Shown piece after piece: positions 11,207 to 23,659 of a DNA stretch of 64,000 bases. Position numbers and translations under genes: made by a program. Position 1 is the first letter of the stretch; each line of letters starts with the position of its first letter. The notes beneath the pieces are model-generated. The model did no database searches. It was not told where the DNA came from and worked only from the letters and a program-made list of their open reading frames with translations. Origin of the DNA: Liolophura sinensis (Eukaryota > Mollusca > Polyplacophora > Chitonida > Chitonidae); NCBI RefSeq assembly GCF_032854445.1, contig NC_088305.1, positions 13,025,606-13,089,605 of the forward strand, written 5' to 3'.

Positions 11207-14116
11207 CAATAGTCCAAGTATTACTCCAAATCGCGGATATTGATTGGTCCACGATACACATGCCAATCTATAGATTTTATGATCGCGATTTGTTATTTAA
11301 AATCAATCGAAAGTTCAGTTTATTTTTTTTCCCCTATTTTATTTTCTAAGGAACTGAACATTTATATCTGGTTGATTTTACGTGTTTTTGTGATGTCTGG
11401 TGTCACCTTTATGAAAGTTAAGTTACCTGCGCTCATTTTGTATTAGAATAATTATTGTTTTTACCCTGTAGTCGTTCAATATAAAAGATTGAAACAGACT
11501 GAACATGGCGCTCAGCGTTTCAGATGGAAGACACTTTGTTGGTAATCAAAAGGGAAAATTTATCACCATTGACACCAAACTCCGTCTGTGTCCTTCCTGT
11601 GTCACATGTAGCACATTTTGTCTATAATCTATACAGCTCTTGAAACAAATAGATGACCTAAGATACATACTTTCCACCCCCAACCCCTGTTGGAGACAGA
11701 AACCCCTGACCGGACCCCAACTGACCCGTTTCCACATTGCCACCGTCTCTGGGACTGAAACCTCGACAGAACCCCGGGAAAACTATGAGGCACCTCGCCT
11801 TGTAGATCTGTTAATTTCCCTTGTCTGTTCAAACATGCTGCATTCAATCACTCGAACTCTTACTGTTGGTTTATTGGTTAATCGTAGGCCTATTCCATAA
11901 CAACATAGAAAGATGGGTTTAGTAGGCAGTTGTGACCAAAATGATCTATTATTGATCAAGATTTGGTTTCATATCGGCTTTATTTTTGAGACATGCTGCA
12001 TTGTGTTTGTGTGATTGTGTGCAAAGAATTGCAAAAAAAAAAAAAAAAATCGTAAGCAGTTCGCCTTATATAGTTCTGGCGCGCTTGTAACTCACATGTG
12101 TGTACTTTTACAAATGTTGTGTTTCAATTTTGGTTTGTAACAGTACAACCCCCTCATTAGTAAGTGTGGTTAAAAAAACTGATTTGTTTTTCCTCGTTTG
12201 TAACGACCTCATATGCGGGTCAGACCACCTCCGCGTCGGTCGTAATCTGACCGGACCCACGGATCATGTAATTCTCGATAAGATCTTCCGATGGCGTGGA
12301 ACGAAGTGGAAAAAGCTAATTTCGATGAACAACAATGAAAATGTTGATTCTAGATTCACTAGATAGCTTTCTAATAAAAGAACACTTATGGGAGAAGAAA
12401 GCAAAAAAATAGAACTCGGGCGCGTTCGCATCCTTCTTTCTGCCTGGACTAATCCCCTCGCGCACGTGCAGGGATGGGCGCCAACAAAACCAGGATCGAA
12501 GATAATTCTCGTGAATGAAAACGGACCGTATCCCAGCAACTTTTAATCATCAATTACCGCTCACTGAGGAAGGAAATCGTTACTGTAGCTTATCGCTTTA
12601 ACACGTCAGGGGTGCATGTTGATGCGCTGACTGCAAGCACGGATCATGCGCCCAAGGTTAACCAAGACTTCCTAGTTATACAGGTATATCAGACCAGGTC
12701 ATCTTATGTGGGCCAATACGACAGGTGCAGACTGTCTTTACCCTCTCGTGAAATGACAAAATTGGTTTGGCTTCATCAGCTTCTCTGTCAACGTCACGTT
12801 TAGTGTTAACATTTTGCTATGCATAGCAAACATCCTGGGCTCAGTTGTTCTAAAGTGTTTTGGCTATTACTGATATTTAGTCATATTATATATTTACGAT
12901 TTTAACAAAATCAAATGGACCAAATGGAACAGTAATAGACTGTTCATGTGTAATATACTCTTACACAAATTATTTTTCGACCAAGTACAAAACTGAAGAC
13001 CTGGCTTAAAGTTAAATTTAGTATTAAGATAGTCTTGAACAACCCGGCCCCGATCCCTTCATATTTGTCGTCGTAAGTTATTATATAGTCTCTGTATACA
13101 CAATTAAAAGACAAAGTAAATTTACGCATATTTCTGTACACAACTATATTTACTCTGAGGCATTTTATTTTGTTTTTGCATCCTTAACCCACTAATTTTA
13201 CATATTTTTAAAAATAAGAATCATCATATGAAAGCAACTCCAAAAAGCAAGCATTTGTCTCTTATCGCTCTGGTTTCGAAATTACGATTTTCTTGGTAAA
13301 GCTGAAGAGATTGGGAATTGCAGTCAGCCAGTGCTTTACTAGCCTAGGCTAGTATTTGCCCTAAAACTTTTTATAACGATTACATGTGGTATTTATATAG
13401 ATTTATACGCGCACCTTCAGACAAGCTCTGTCTGCTCGGGTCGTGCATGTTTTCTTTTGATATACAATGCTCAAATAATTTTATATTGACTATGTCTAAA
13501 TAGGTATTTTATCTGTCGTCTACTTGCGTGGCTTTCGGATTACTTCCTGAGTTGCAAAATATCCCCTGGGGTAATGCACACTCTGACCACACGCATAACC
13601 ATAAAGTCTACGAGTTACATAAAAAAAACTTCTTTATTCAATGGAAATGTTTAAAGTTTTGTCTTGTGTGTTATTCACATTTAACAAGCATTTAGAGTAA
13701 AGAGTAAACTGATAAGTTTATGTTCGTTTTTTTTTTCGGCAAGATATCCTGTCTTCATACCTCTGCACGAAACCCACGTTTGCATGGGTCCAATACGACT
13801 ACACCATTGTCTTATTATTGAAGACGAAACGAGGCGTCAAATAAAACAAGGCAGACAGTTTTGGTTTCTTCTGATTAAACAAACTGTGCTTTGCTTCAGT
13901 ATCTGTAGAGTATGTATAGTTGAATAGTTACATGTAAGTCACAAATTCAAAAAGTTCAGCATGTTTTAGTGTATACAATTGTCTTACAGGGACAATGTGA
14001 CGCTGGCTGCCTTGGCTACCCTGAATACACTGGCTACCCTGGATTTCACGTGAAATGTGAATAACACAGAAGACAAAATTTTAAACGATGAACTTATTGG
14101 AAACAGTAAAAAAATT
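11207..14116. other. Intergenic, no recognisable gene
   Basis: Mostly unique AT-rich DNA with a poly-A run (12031-12048). 12190-12560 is GC-richer (CGCGCACGTGCAGGGATG), of possible regulatory use. Short frames here match nothing I know. Confidence 0.35.
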
Positions 14117-14350
14117 AATGTGTTAATTTTAACAGGAAGTCGTTTGTAGACGTGATGCAGAATGTATTCTGCTACTGGAACGGATTAGTCTGATAAATAC
14201 AAGACACATATTCTGGTAATTGAACATAAAGATTGTATTAGACCAACAGGATATTATGTTAATGTGACACAGTATTATGTTCTAATAACAGAAAACATTG
14301 TGGCATCGTGCACTCAGACAACAGACTTTCTGCTAAAATTTACGGATTAA
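14117..14350. mobile_element. MITE-like element, copy 1
   Basis: Shares words with 63172-63405 (GTGATGCAGAATGTATTC near the left; ACAACAGACTTTCTGCTAAA at the right). The end motif ACAGACTTnCTGTTAAA resembles the inverted left end, suggesting terminal inverted repeats. No coding capacity; boundaries approximate. Confidence 0.5.
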
Positions 14351-14396
14351 TCGTCTGAGTGAACGCAGGACAAGCTTAGCGGACTAAATTAGTGCC

Positions 14397-14426
14397 ACCC
14401 CCCCCCGCCCCCCCCCCCCCCCCCCT
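14397..14426. repeat. Poly-C tract
   Basis: Near-pure C run of about 28 bases with one G. Similar shorter C or G runs lie at 32935-32946, 35324-35339, 62460-62470 and 62530-62543. Confidence 0.9.
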
Positions 14427-15049
14427 CACTCCCTGCCCCATGAAGTTGTTTTGGTAGCTGTCACCTTTGACGTCATCAGTGAAGGTTAGTTAATTTCTAA
14501 ACCGACTGCTGCAACCTTAAAAAAGTGTAACGTAAAGCTCTTTGTACGACCTAAGAGGACAGCTGAAAAAAAGTTTTGACCTCTGTGACCTTGGCGTTGT
14601 TCAAGTCTTCTGTGTAAAATTTTTCCACAGGTTGCAATGATGTAAGGCAAACCCGGCGCATGCGCTTAATGTGTTTTATTATCCCGCTCCTGTCATCAAA
14701 ATAGACTTTTGCAGTTGAATTTTTTATCAGGTTTTACCAGTAATAATATAATTATGGGAGCTATACCGAATTTCTTTTCACATAAGAGCTATAATAAAAA
14801 ATTTTCACACTCGCACTTGAGAAGATTCGACCATTTTCGTAGCCGACCGTCAGCGTTAGCCTATACTTAACGATTGTTTCAATATCACTTTCAGCGCCTC
14901 TCATTCTGTTAAGCTGAACCAATCGAGCGCTGATCAAGTCATTGTCATACAATATTTGGATATATGTTTAAATGAAAGAAACCCCTATTCAGTGACCAGC
15001 GAAAATGAACTATGCACTCTTTACTCTTGATTCGGTTTGCTTGTCTTCC

Positions 15050-15300
15050 AAAGGTCTGCCTTCTCTTGATCGGATTTAATAGAAACTGGCCGTAAAACCC
15101 TCGTGCGTGACGCGCAGCCGTCTCTGAGCATCACCCCGGCATGCTAGGAACCGTTTCTTGGGGTTATATAAGTTGCGGAACGTGCTCCTTTTCCGGATTG
15201 CCTCGCAATCCGCGTAATTAATTAACCGCCTCTGTTATCCAATTGTTCCGTCGTTCGCATTGTTCCTTTTCATCAAATGATAAAGCGAGGTTTTACTGAA
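15050..15300 (+). promoter_or_regulatory. Candidate TATA promoter, orphan
   Basis: GGGGTTATATAAGTTGCGG (TATA at about 15165-15171), followed by the inverted repeat GGATTGCctcGCAATCC (15196-15212) and TAATTAATTAACC. A TATA-type start near 15195 is plausible, but no donor or reading frame follows that I can recognise. Confidence 0.25.
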
Positions 15301-16476
15301 ACGAGATGTTGGAGCTATGGTTTAGCTAGATCTCTCCTCATATATACAAGTTTTCATACGGTACTCTTTATTTAAAAAAAAAACCCACTAAAAAAACATT
15401 CACTCCCTCCCCCCACCAAACAGCCCGAATTATACAGTAACATAATATTTAACTGGCCAGTCGCATTGGACAATTAAGGAAAAAGAAAATAACAGTAACA
15501 ACTACGCTTGAATCCAAAATATTTGTACCAAAATAAGAACGATGTTTACGATGCTCAACATACGTTTGAAGCCAGACAAACTCTATTAAATTCTCTACCT
15601 CGGAAAATTGCAGAGGCAGTCGTTGTGTTGGTGGGCTATTGTCGATGGACCAAAGCTGTATAATTCCCAAAGTAAATCAAACAAGTGGAACCAAAATTCT
15701 TAGAACAGAAAACAGTTGATTCGAGTTAAGACCCGGAAGATTGTATATTGAGGCAATATGACTGATCAAAGACATGGGCTGAGACATGTAGGACTGTCTT
15801 GTATACATAGGCCTATTACACCAAAAAAATGATTTTGATTTTATAACTGGTCATATATGAAAGCACTGTTTTCGTGTGTTCTTTTTCTTTCAATAATATA
15901 TTATTACATACATATACAGAAAATCTTTGAATTAACTTTTCCCTGTCAGCTAATATTCCGGGTATATCTGTATACGATGCATATTGCCCCCATGGCGTGT
16001 CCAATTCCTAACTCATGCAATTACATACAGGAATATAGGAATCATTGACAAAACCCCCCCAAACTATTGCCTTAAGTTTTCCATCACTACATATACTTTT
16101 TTAAAATCCTCACGCCCATAGGGCAAAGCATGGGCATATATCTTGGCTGTTTTTTTTCGAACGGTTTTATATACTGGAAAATTTCGACCTTATGTCCCAT
16201 TGGCTTTTGCGTTCATGTACAAATTTGTTATGCTCTTGATTTAACATGGTTAGATTCCTAATATGGCTAAGGTCTGATTTTATGCTCAGTGAACGGATAC
16301 GCTATATTGATTGTAACTACCATGACAACAAATGCAACAGATGTATGGTGCTTTAGTAGTTACTATCAACTTATAGCCTAGAGCCGTTTTGTGAAGTAGG
16401 GCCCTGGTGCCTGTACATAGTTAGTTTTAAAGACACCTCACCTTTCTCATATATGACATGTATTAGGAATATACCT

Positions 16477-16567
16477 CTCCGGCCGTACGTGGGATGGTCT
16501 GCCAACAACCTGCGGATGGTCGTGGGTTTCCCCCGGGCTCTGCCCGGTTTCCAGCCACCATAATGCT
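16477..16567 (+). mobile_element. SINE-A fragment lacking both ends
   Basis: Central body only (CTCCGGCCGTACGTGGGATG to CACCATAATGCTG). Lack of the 3' tail means it was cut by later rearrangement, not just 5'-truncated on insertion. Confidence 0.8.
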
Positions 16568-16865
16568 GCAGCCAATGCAGTTGTCCAATATCAGAGTATA
16601 AAAGTAGCAGACTTAGTTCATATTAAATACACTGTTGCACAATTTGGCTTGGGCTAAGTACAAAATTGAACACTTGGCTTAAAGTTAAATCTTGTATTAA
16701 GTCTTAAACCAGTTTTGAACAACTGGACTCTGAAGTTTAATTCCGGAGAATATACTACTGCTTAAGTACTTAAGGCATTTCATGTATATGTGATATATTT
16801 TTGGTCATGACATCTTATTTATACAGGTGGATTTAGCCCCTGGAATACTCTTTGTGCACATGTTT

Positions 16866-17015
16866 GTTTATTTATTTGATTGGTGTTTTACGCCGTACTC
16901 AAGAATATTTCACTTATACGACGGCGGCCAGCATTATGATGGGAGAAAACCGGGCAGAGCCCGGGGAAACCGACGACCATACGCAGGTTGCTGGCAGACA
17001 TTCCCACGTACGGCC
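16866..17015 (-). mobile_element. SINE-A, 5'-truncated
   Basis: TTTATTTATTTGATTGGTGT tail and full body to CCCACGTACGGCC. It lies 300 bp from the opposite-orientation fragment at 16477, so the pair could fold back in RNA. Confidence 0.85.
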
Positions 17016-17459
17016 ACATGTTTGTGTAGCATGCCATGTAAACAAAGTGTGTATCACAGGTACACAATTTGGTGCATATTTCAAAGTGAATGTGTCAACA
17101 TGTGCTGCACAAGGTACACATTAATGTGACTGTGTAAATTTGTTGTAATTAATGTGTTTCTGTGAGAACCAGTTTGTGTATGTTCTCAAATTGCACGATT
17201 ACCGGAGAAAACCACCGACCTTTGACAAGTTACTGGCCAATTGCCCCACATGTGATGTACATATATACACACCGTTCTGATGGATGACAAGCGGTCTTAA
17301 ATGATCGTCAGGCTGAGCCAACGGACACACGAGAGTTGCCGACGGCTCATTGCCACAAAGGCCCTATAATCAGTGAGAGCGGTGCACTATTATGTGGCGC
17401 TTCGATTAATCATACATGCTTTACATTTGTTTCATAATCTATATATATTATAGCAGTAC

Positions 17460-18110
17460 GATTCAATTCTTTCCGAACATCACTAAATATCAAATAAGGT
17501 TTATGAATTCACCTTAAATCCCTGTCCAATAATTCCCTGTCTAATAAATTATGTCGGGTGTTCGAATGCAGCTAATGCGTGCTAGTTTTTATTTGTACGA
17601 GGATCATGGCATGTACACTATTGTGGCTGAAATGACCATCCATTTTGTCCATAGATATATTCGTGTACAATTAAATATAAGATTAAAATGTTAATTAATA
17701 TGATATCATTTAATAAAGTACTCAAGTACTGTTTTAAGTGCGTATGTTCAATTCCTTCCGAACATTACTAAATATGCATATATGAGTGTGTAAGCATGTA
17801 AGAAGGTTTATGAATTCAGTTTAATCCCTTGTCCAGTGAGACTGGGCTTCTTTGCTCAGACTGAACACTTTCGCTATAGGAACCATATATTATGTCTAAT
17901 AAACGATGTCGAGTGTTCGTATCCAGCTAATGCTTGTTGGTTTTTATTTGTACGAGGATCATGGCATGTACACAACTGTGGCTGAAATGACCATCCATTT
18001 TGTCCATAGATATATTCGTGTACAATTAAATATAAGATTAAAATGTTGATAAATAGGATATCATTTAATAAAGTACACAAGTACTAATTTAAGTGCGTAT
18101 GTTCACTTTT
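17460..18110. repeat. Large tandem duplication, about 290 and 350 bp
   Basis: The block with TTCCGAACATCACTAAATAT, ACGAGGATCATGGCATGTAC, TGACCATCCATTTTGTCC and TTTAATAAAGTACTCAAGTA occurs twice in direct order (first about 17460-17750, second about 17755-18110). The second copy has an extra segment of roughly 60 bp around 17840-17885. It sits just upstream of the candidate distal promoter. Confidence 0.88.
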
Positions 18111-18179
18111 GCGACAGGTTGTTTTAAGAGCACGATGCTCTTAATTCGCCTTTGATGAATTGATCCAAGAACATTACTC

Positions 18180-18602
18180 CTCAAAACTTCGAAGGAAACA
18201 GATTATGGCATTGTTCTTCAGCAGAGCCGAATTCTGGAGAGGCTCATTGATTTGTCGTGCACAAGGCCCGTGCAGGTAAAGTGTGTGGCGGTGTTCGGGA
18301 GTCGCATGGTTCTCGCTGTCTCAAACTCTGACAGATGGCCATCCTTTAGGCCTCATCGCTCGTCCAACCAGACACAGTTGTCGAGTATCGCTTTATTTGC
18401 ATAATAAACCCCGAAGACTCGCCTTGCGATATTGAGCCAAGTTTCTATCGACATATGGGACGGAAATGGACCATTCCGGGAGAAGCTATCTCACAATGAC
18501 TCGCCACCAAACATTTTTGGAACGCAGACGTTGATTGGCTGCACGCCCTCGCACTTCAAGGCTGATAACGGTATATAGACAGAGAGTGTAACGGGATGGC
18601 CT
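18180..18602 (+). promoter_or_regulatory. Candidate CCAAT/TATA promoter with neural-type E-boxes
   Basis: Repeat-free, GC-richer island. Core: inverted CCAAT box (ATTGG, 18534-18538) and TATATAG (18572-18578), 38 bases apart, followed at the expected distance by the candidate exon. Upstream it carries the E-boxes CAGATG (18332-18337) and CATATG (18452-18457), the two forms preferred by proneural and NeuroD bHLH factors, and an ATTTGCATAA octamer-like site near 18395. Auto- or cross-regulation by bHLH factors is an inference. Confidence 0.4.
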
Positions 18603-18838
18603 TAAAAGAAAAACAATCCGGACTATAACGGAAACCAACGTGACTAAGGGCTGACCGGGCCAATGGACAATCTATCTGGAGCATGATTCACGATTAACGC
18701 TTGGGCTGGAACGAAGTGAAGAGACACAGTGGCAATCAACAACAACAACGTTCTGGAGAATTGCTGATAAGTTGGGTTTTACGAGCATCTGTCGGAGAGC
18801 CCAGATTCAACATTTGTCAAGAAAAGTCTGAGCATTCG
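18603..18838 (+). other. Candidate non-coding exon 1 of NeuroD (distal)
   Basis: Inferred 5' UTR exon. It starts roughly 25-30 bases after a TATA element (18572-18578) and ends at CG/GTAAGTG, a consensus 5' splice site with GT at 18839-18840. It has no long reading frame, as expected for a leader. The next strong plus-strand acceptor followed by a recognisable gene is the NeuroD exon 18.8 kb downstream, so pairing them is plausible. It could instead lead into an unrecognised transcript. No transcript evidence is available here. Confidence 0.35.
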
Positions 18839-19527
18839 GTAAGTGTTTTTTCTTTATAATTGGTTAAGAGCATTGAAATATTCTTGACATTATAGCTGTA
18901 GGAATTGGTGGTCAATATATCTCTTACATTTTTGGCAGACATAACAAGTGTGTGCAGATAATAACATCAAGCGGGCAGTGTGACCACGTAATACCAAAAA
19001 CAGACATTTTGCTGTTACAAGTTACATTAAAAATTGATATTGATTTACTAGTTCATGGTATCTTAAATTTACGCCATATTTTCATAATAACTGAGAATTT
19101 GAAATTTGGACGAAAATTGAACGATTCTTCTTTATTATTATTATTATTATTGCCTTGCTATATACATGTATTTTGATATTTTAAATAATATTGACAGTTA
19201 TCTACATTGTTACCGGAATGATTTAGTATAGCATGAACCTGTAAGTGATGTTATTGTGGGAATGTATAGGTACAATATCTTTGGGATGAATGCGAACAAA
19301 CACCCTTGAAAACTGTTTTTAATAATTGCACTATTATACAGTCAGACTTATTCAGCTATTTGCGTCATATATATTACGCTGTGACACTGAAAAAGTGAAT
19401 TAATAATAATGATAATAATTGATAAATTGAGTTAATTACTCAATCAGATACATCTCTATGCGCCTACAACAAAATAATATTGGCGATTCTTCGGTTATGC
19501 AATATTCTGTAAATATAGATAGGTATA

Positions 19528-19607
19528 TTTATTTATTTATTTGATTGCTGTTTTACGCCGTGAGTATTTCACTTATACGACGGCGGCCGTCATTATGATG
19601 GTGGGAG
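19528..19607 (-). mobile_element. SINE-A, short 3' fragment
   Basis: Tail and the first part of the body only, with a 9-base deletion of the CTCAAGAAT segment. Confidence 0.78.
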
Positions 19608-19845
19608 GATATTTATCGGTATAATTCTATATTTGTCTGCTTATACTCCGTTATAGATATTGTATCGCTCAGACCTCATTACACGCACACAGGGCGGTTT
19701 GGAACTGATCACTGCGTTATGGTGCGACCGTTATTCTGTAACGGTCCCCAGGCTACGAGCCCTCGCAAAACTGACAGATGTCCACGTGTAGAACCACAGA
19801 TTGAATTATCATTGGTGAGAGGCTTAAGATTAAGTCTGTGCATGT

Positions 19846-19948
19846 ATCTATATAGCAGGTCTATATACCGTAATCGATATATCTATATAGCAGGTCTATA
19901 TACCGTAATCGATATATCTATATAGCAGGTCTATATACCCTAATCGAT
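19846..19948. repeat. 35-bp tandem repeat, three units
   Basis: ATCTATATAGCAGGTCTATA starts at 19846, 19881 and 19916. Units are nearly identical, so recent. Confidence 0.92.
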
Positions 19949-22799
19949 TCCAATAATTTCATTACATATTAGATTAAAAAAGAACAACAATGAATTATAT
20001 ATGGCATATGTGATCAGTGTCAGCTGTAACAGTATATTAGCCATTGCATAGAAAGTGTGCCTTCACCCTGATGCATGGTATATTACTGTAATTTCAAGGC
20101 GAAACAAATTTGTTTATGTTGTGTTCATTTTCGTTGCTGAGTATTTGATATGTTGATATACAACTTCGTCTAATTTCTTAAAACTTATCTTAATCTTTTT
20201 AGAGAGTCCTCACCGGCTATAATACGAGGGTCAATTTGTAAACTTCATCACACTGCAGTCATTTCGCTTCTTTTACTCGTTCTACTTCGTATTTACAACA
20301 TGGAGGCAACTTCATCTCTTTGTTACCGTAAAACTTCAGTAGTCGTAATTATTCCGAAAACTGAAACCATGTTACATGCTGAAGATTTCAGCACTTTATT
20401 GGGCCACCACCACCAGAAGTACAAAATGGATACATAATTTACATATGTCGTTACTATCCATTAAATTGTCCAGATGTTTTATAATAAAATGATGAAGGAC
20501 TGAGTGAAAAATAATTTCATTTCATTTTTCGGAGGACCACTATGATTGTGTTTTTAGGGGTATTCACCGTGGGTCTTTGTTTCCGGAGGGATAGACATAA
20601 TCCTCACTCCAAAGACTTTCTGAGCCTTATACTGCTCCCAGCATGGTAATGTCGAAAAAAAAAAAAAAGCATGCACTTGCAAAACAACGATTTGGGGTGA
20701 CTTGAGGAAAAAGCGAAACAGCTTTGATTCATAAGGTTGATTATGATGATTACCCTAAAATTGTCATTAAATATTTATCTCGATGTTTAACCCTTTGATA
20801 TGGGTGTTTGATAATGGCTTTCTGCGTGTAGCAGTACTGCAGGTAAGCTGTCAACCGTTCACAGGTGACAAAACCTGAATTCACCCGTATTTCTACTCTG
20901 CTTTTGGCCCAGTGTCATTTAGTGCGGGCTTTTTACACTGATCATTCCCACTCGCTTATACTCCACTATAGCTCGCTAAATGATTATTATTATATATACA
21001 ATTCGCCTTAGCGATTTTTGATAGGTCCTGTCGAAAAATAAAGCCCGGATCTCCCTGCATGGATAACCCAGTCTGTGTTTTGTATATACAGTATCCGTTT
21101 TCAACGGACTTTTCAGTATAAAATATCGACCGTTCAATATCAAACCCCCAAACCCCGTTTGTGATCTATTTTTTTGTTGTCATTTGCGAACTGACGCCAC
21201 TTTAAACTTTTAAACCAGTGTTTGCTAAGAGAAATCTATGTATATATCAAATTTTAAGCATTTGTGAGGTGACGATTTTTTGCCTGGATTTTAAGGGTAT
21301 TTGCGTGTAAAGTATACACAACGAATAACATTCTGTGATAAGTGTGCGAAATTAGAGTAGTAACCGCACGGTTACTCACCTCATACTAGACAGATCCAAT
21401 TAGTAGCCCCACCCGACGTATATCACTTCCTCACCCATATCCCCTTCCCCATTCCTTTGAACAAATCTCACCTCTTTCGGAATATCAACTTTTTTGTTAT
21501 TACCTGTAGTCACGAGATCTCATTAAAATCTACCTCTACATTCATCTATTCCCAATTCGTCCTTCTCAATTTCAATCATCGGCTCGTCGGACAATGACGA
21601 TGGAGTGTCGAGTCTGTCACTTAGCCTCCTTTACAGGCGGGTAAGCAAGGTGCACTTTCCTCGACGCCCTTTTTTAGTTTAAATTGGTCATCACTTCACT
21701 CAATATTCTTTACAGCTCATTTGCGAGTCATTAGAATACTTGTTTTCAGTGCACCCATGACACGGTATCCGCAATACAAATTAACTCTCTTGGCAGATTG
21801 TCTGAAACTTCGATTTTTAATGGATTTGGCTGTTCGTATACAAAGAGCACCTTAAAGATAATTTATCGCCAGCTTGTTGATAAGTGTATACGACTGGATA
21901 CGGTATGATAGCATTGATGCTAAGGCAAATCGGGTTCTAAAAAAACCTGTTTGTGTGACAGACCCTCTGCAGAAGAGCTTCAAAACCTGCAGTTCTGCGC
22001 CTTATCGAATGGAGGAAAAAGGCTTTGTTTGCATGGGCATTCCAAACATGTCACCATTTTGTCCCAGTCTTTTCACTTAGTTTTCAACTCTGATAAATCG
22101 ATCTTAACCCCATCAGCCCTCTCATTTATAGCTAGCCAAAATCGACCATTCACCCCTTTAGATATATAAATTAGTACACCCCTTTTTAAAACACACACTT
22201 TTCATGAATGAATTACATGTGATGTATAAAGGTGTCGTGTTTGCTTCGGGTAACTGCTCTTTTAAAATGGGTGTAGTGACGAAATACAATGAAGGCTTCC
22301 TTTTGACACCACAAATTAAGCCGACTGGGTCTGTTGTATATGTTTTACCTTTCATGTTCATTTTGTATGTGCACGCACATTTGAAAGGCATTGGGCAAGG
22401 GGCAGGGTATATTTCAAAAGTAGACCCATGCACATATTGGACAGCTGAAACTCACCACAACAGCACGACTTTTAAAACTTAACTCCAAATAAAAACAGAC
22501 TTTCAGCCTTCGACAATCTCCGACAGGAAGACAAACACATGATTTTAAAAAAACCGGAAGCATTAAATATCTTATAATAATGCAAATATGTGTTTCAGTG
22601 CTAAGTAATACTCGTGATAAAAGTACCAAACGCCATACTTCACAATAATAATAATCAGCAAAATGAACAAAACATCAAAATCAAACGTGTGAAATTTCAA
22701 GTTTAATGGCCAGTTGGAGGAAATGGATTTGATTAATTTATTAAGCATTAAATAACACTTCTTCGTTGTAAAATTTAGAAATTTGCATAGCCTGTTCAC

Positions 22800-23045
22800 C
22801 TCTGACCTTTGGGACGTTCTTTATTCGGAAGAGCTGGCTTTCGCAGCGACACTGTCTGACAGTTTGGCCACCAGGGAAATCTCACAGGAGACACTGCGCA
22901 TGCGCATCACTGCATTTTAATTATTGCACTTGATTATACATCCGGAACTTGTCTAATAGCCGACGGCGTCAAAGTGGCACAATCTCACTTTGAAATATCG
23001 CACGCACTGCCATGAAATGGGGATTTTGTGGTCACCATGCACTTT
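22800..23045. promoter_or_regulatory. Candidate regulatory island with NRF1 palindrome
   Basis: Contains a perfect NRF1-type site TGCGCATGCGCA (22895-22906), a CCACCAGGG half of a CTCF-like site (22869-22877) and TTTTAATTATTGCAC. Perfect NRF1 sites usually mark promoters, yet no gene is recognisable next to it. Confidence 0.3.
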
Positions 23046-23501
23046 GAGAAACATTGATGTTTCTTTGTTTCATCTAAATAAAGCCAAAAAATCTAACATA
23101 AAACAAACATGGCTATTTTTCTGTTTAACCTAACGTTTACGTGCTTTCTGCATGTTACTTGCTCACCACGTCAATACTTCGTATACTCCAACAGATTCTG
23201 TATGTTTCATTAATTTATTTCTTTAATTGTTTCCAAAAGTTTCCAAAGTTTCACAGTTACAATCGTTTGTCAATGCAGGCTAATCGTGTATTAAGGGTAA
23301 AGTTGTATTTCTATACCTCTATATGATATTTTGTGTCATCGCCACATGGTTTGAGTGCAGCTTGAGATGTTTAACCTCTTTTTTCTTACTCTAAGACTTA
23401 GTTTTTTGAAGAGTGCAGTGATAGAACTGCTAAATACAATAGTCAAATAATTTGAAATAGCGTTTTGATTTGCTGCCGGGAATATTGTTATTTGTTTTTC
23501 A

Positions 23502-23659
23502 TTTATTTATTTATTTGATTGGTGTTTTATGTCGTACTCATGAATATTTCACTTATACAACGGCGGCCAGCATTATGGTAGGAGGAAACCGGGCAGAGCC
23601 CGGGGAAAACCCACGACCATCCGCAGGTTTGCTGTCAGACTTTCCCACGTACGGCCGGA
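23502..23659 (-). mobile_element. SINE-A, 5'-truncated
   Basis: Tail and complete body to CCCACGTACGGCCGGAG; the head is absent. Confidence 0.85.
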
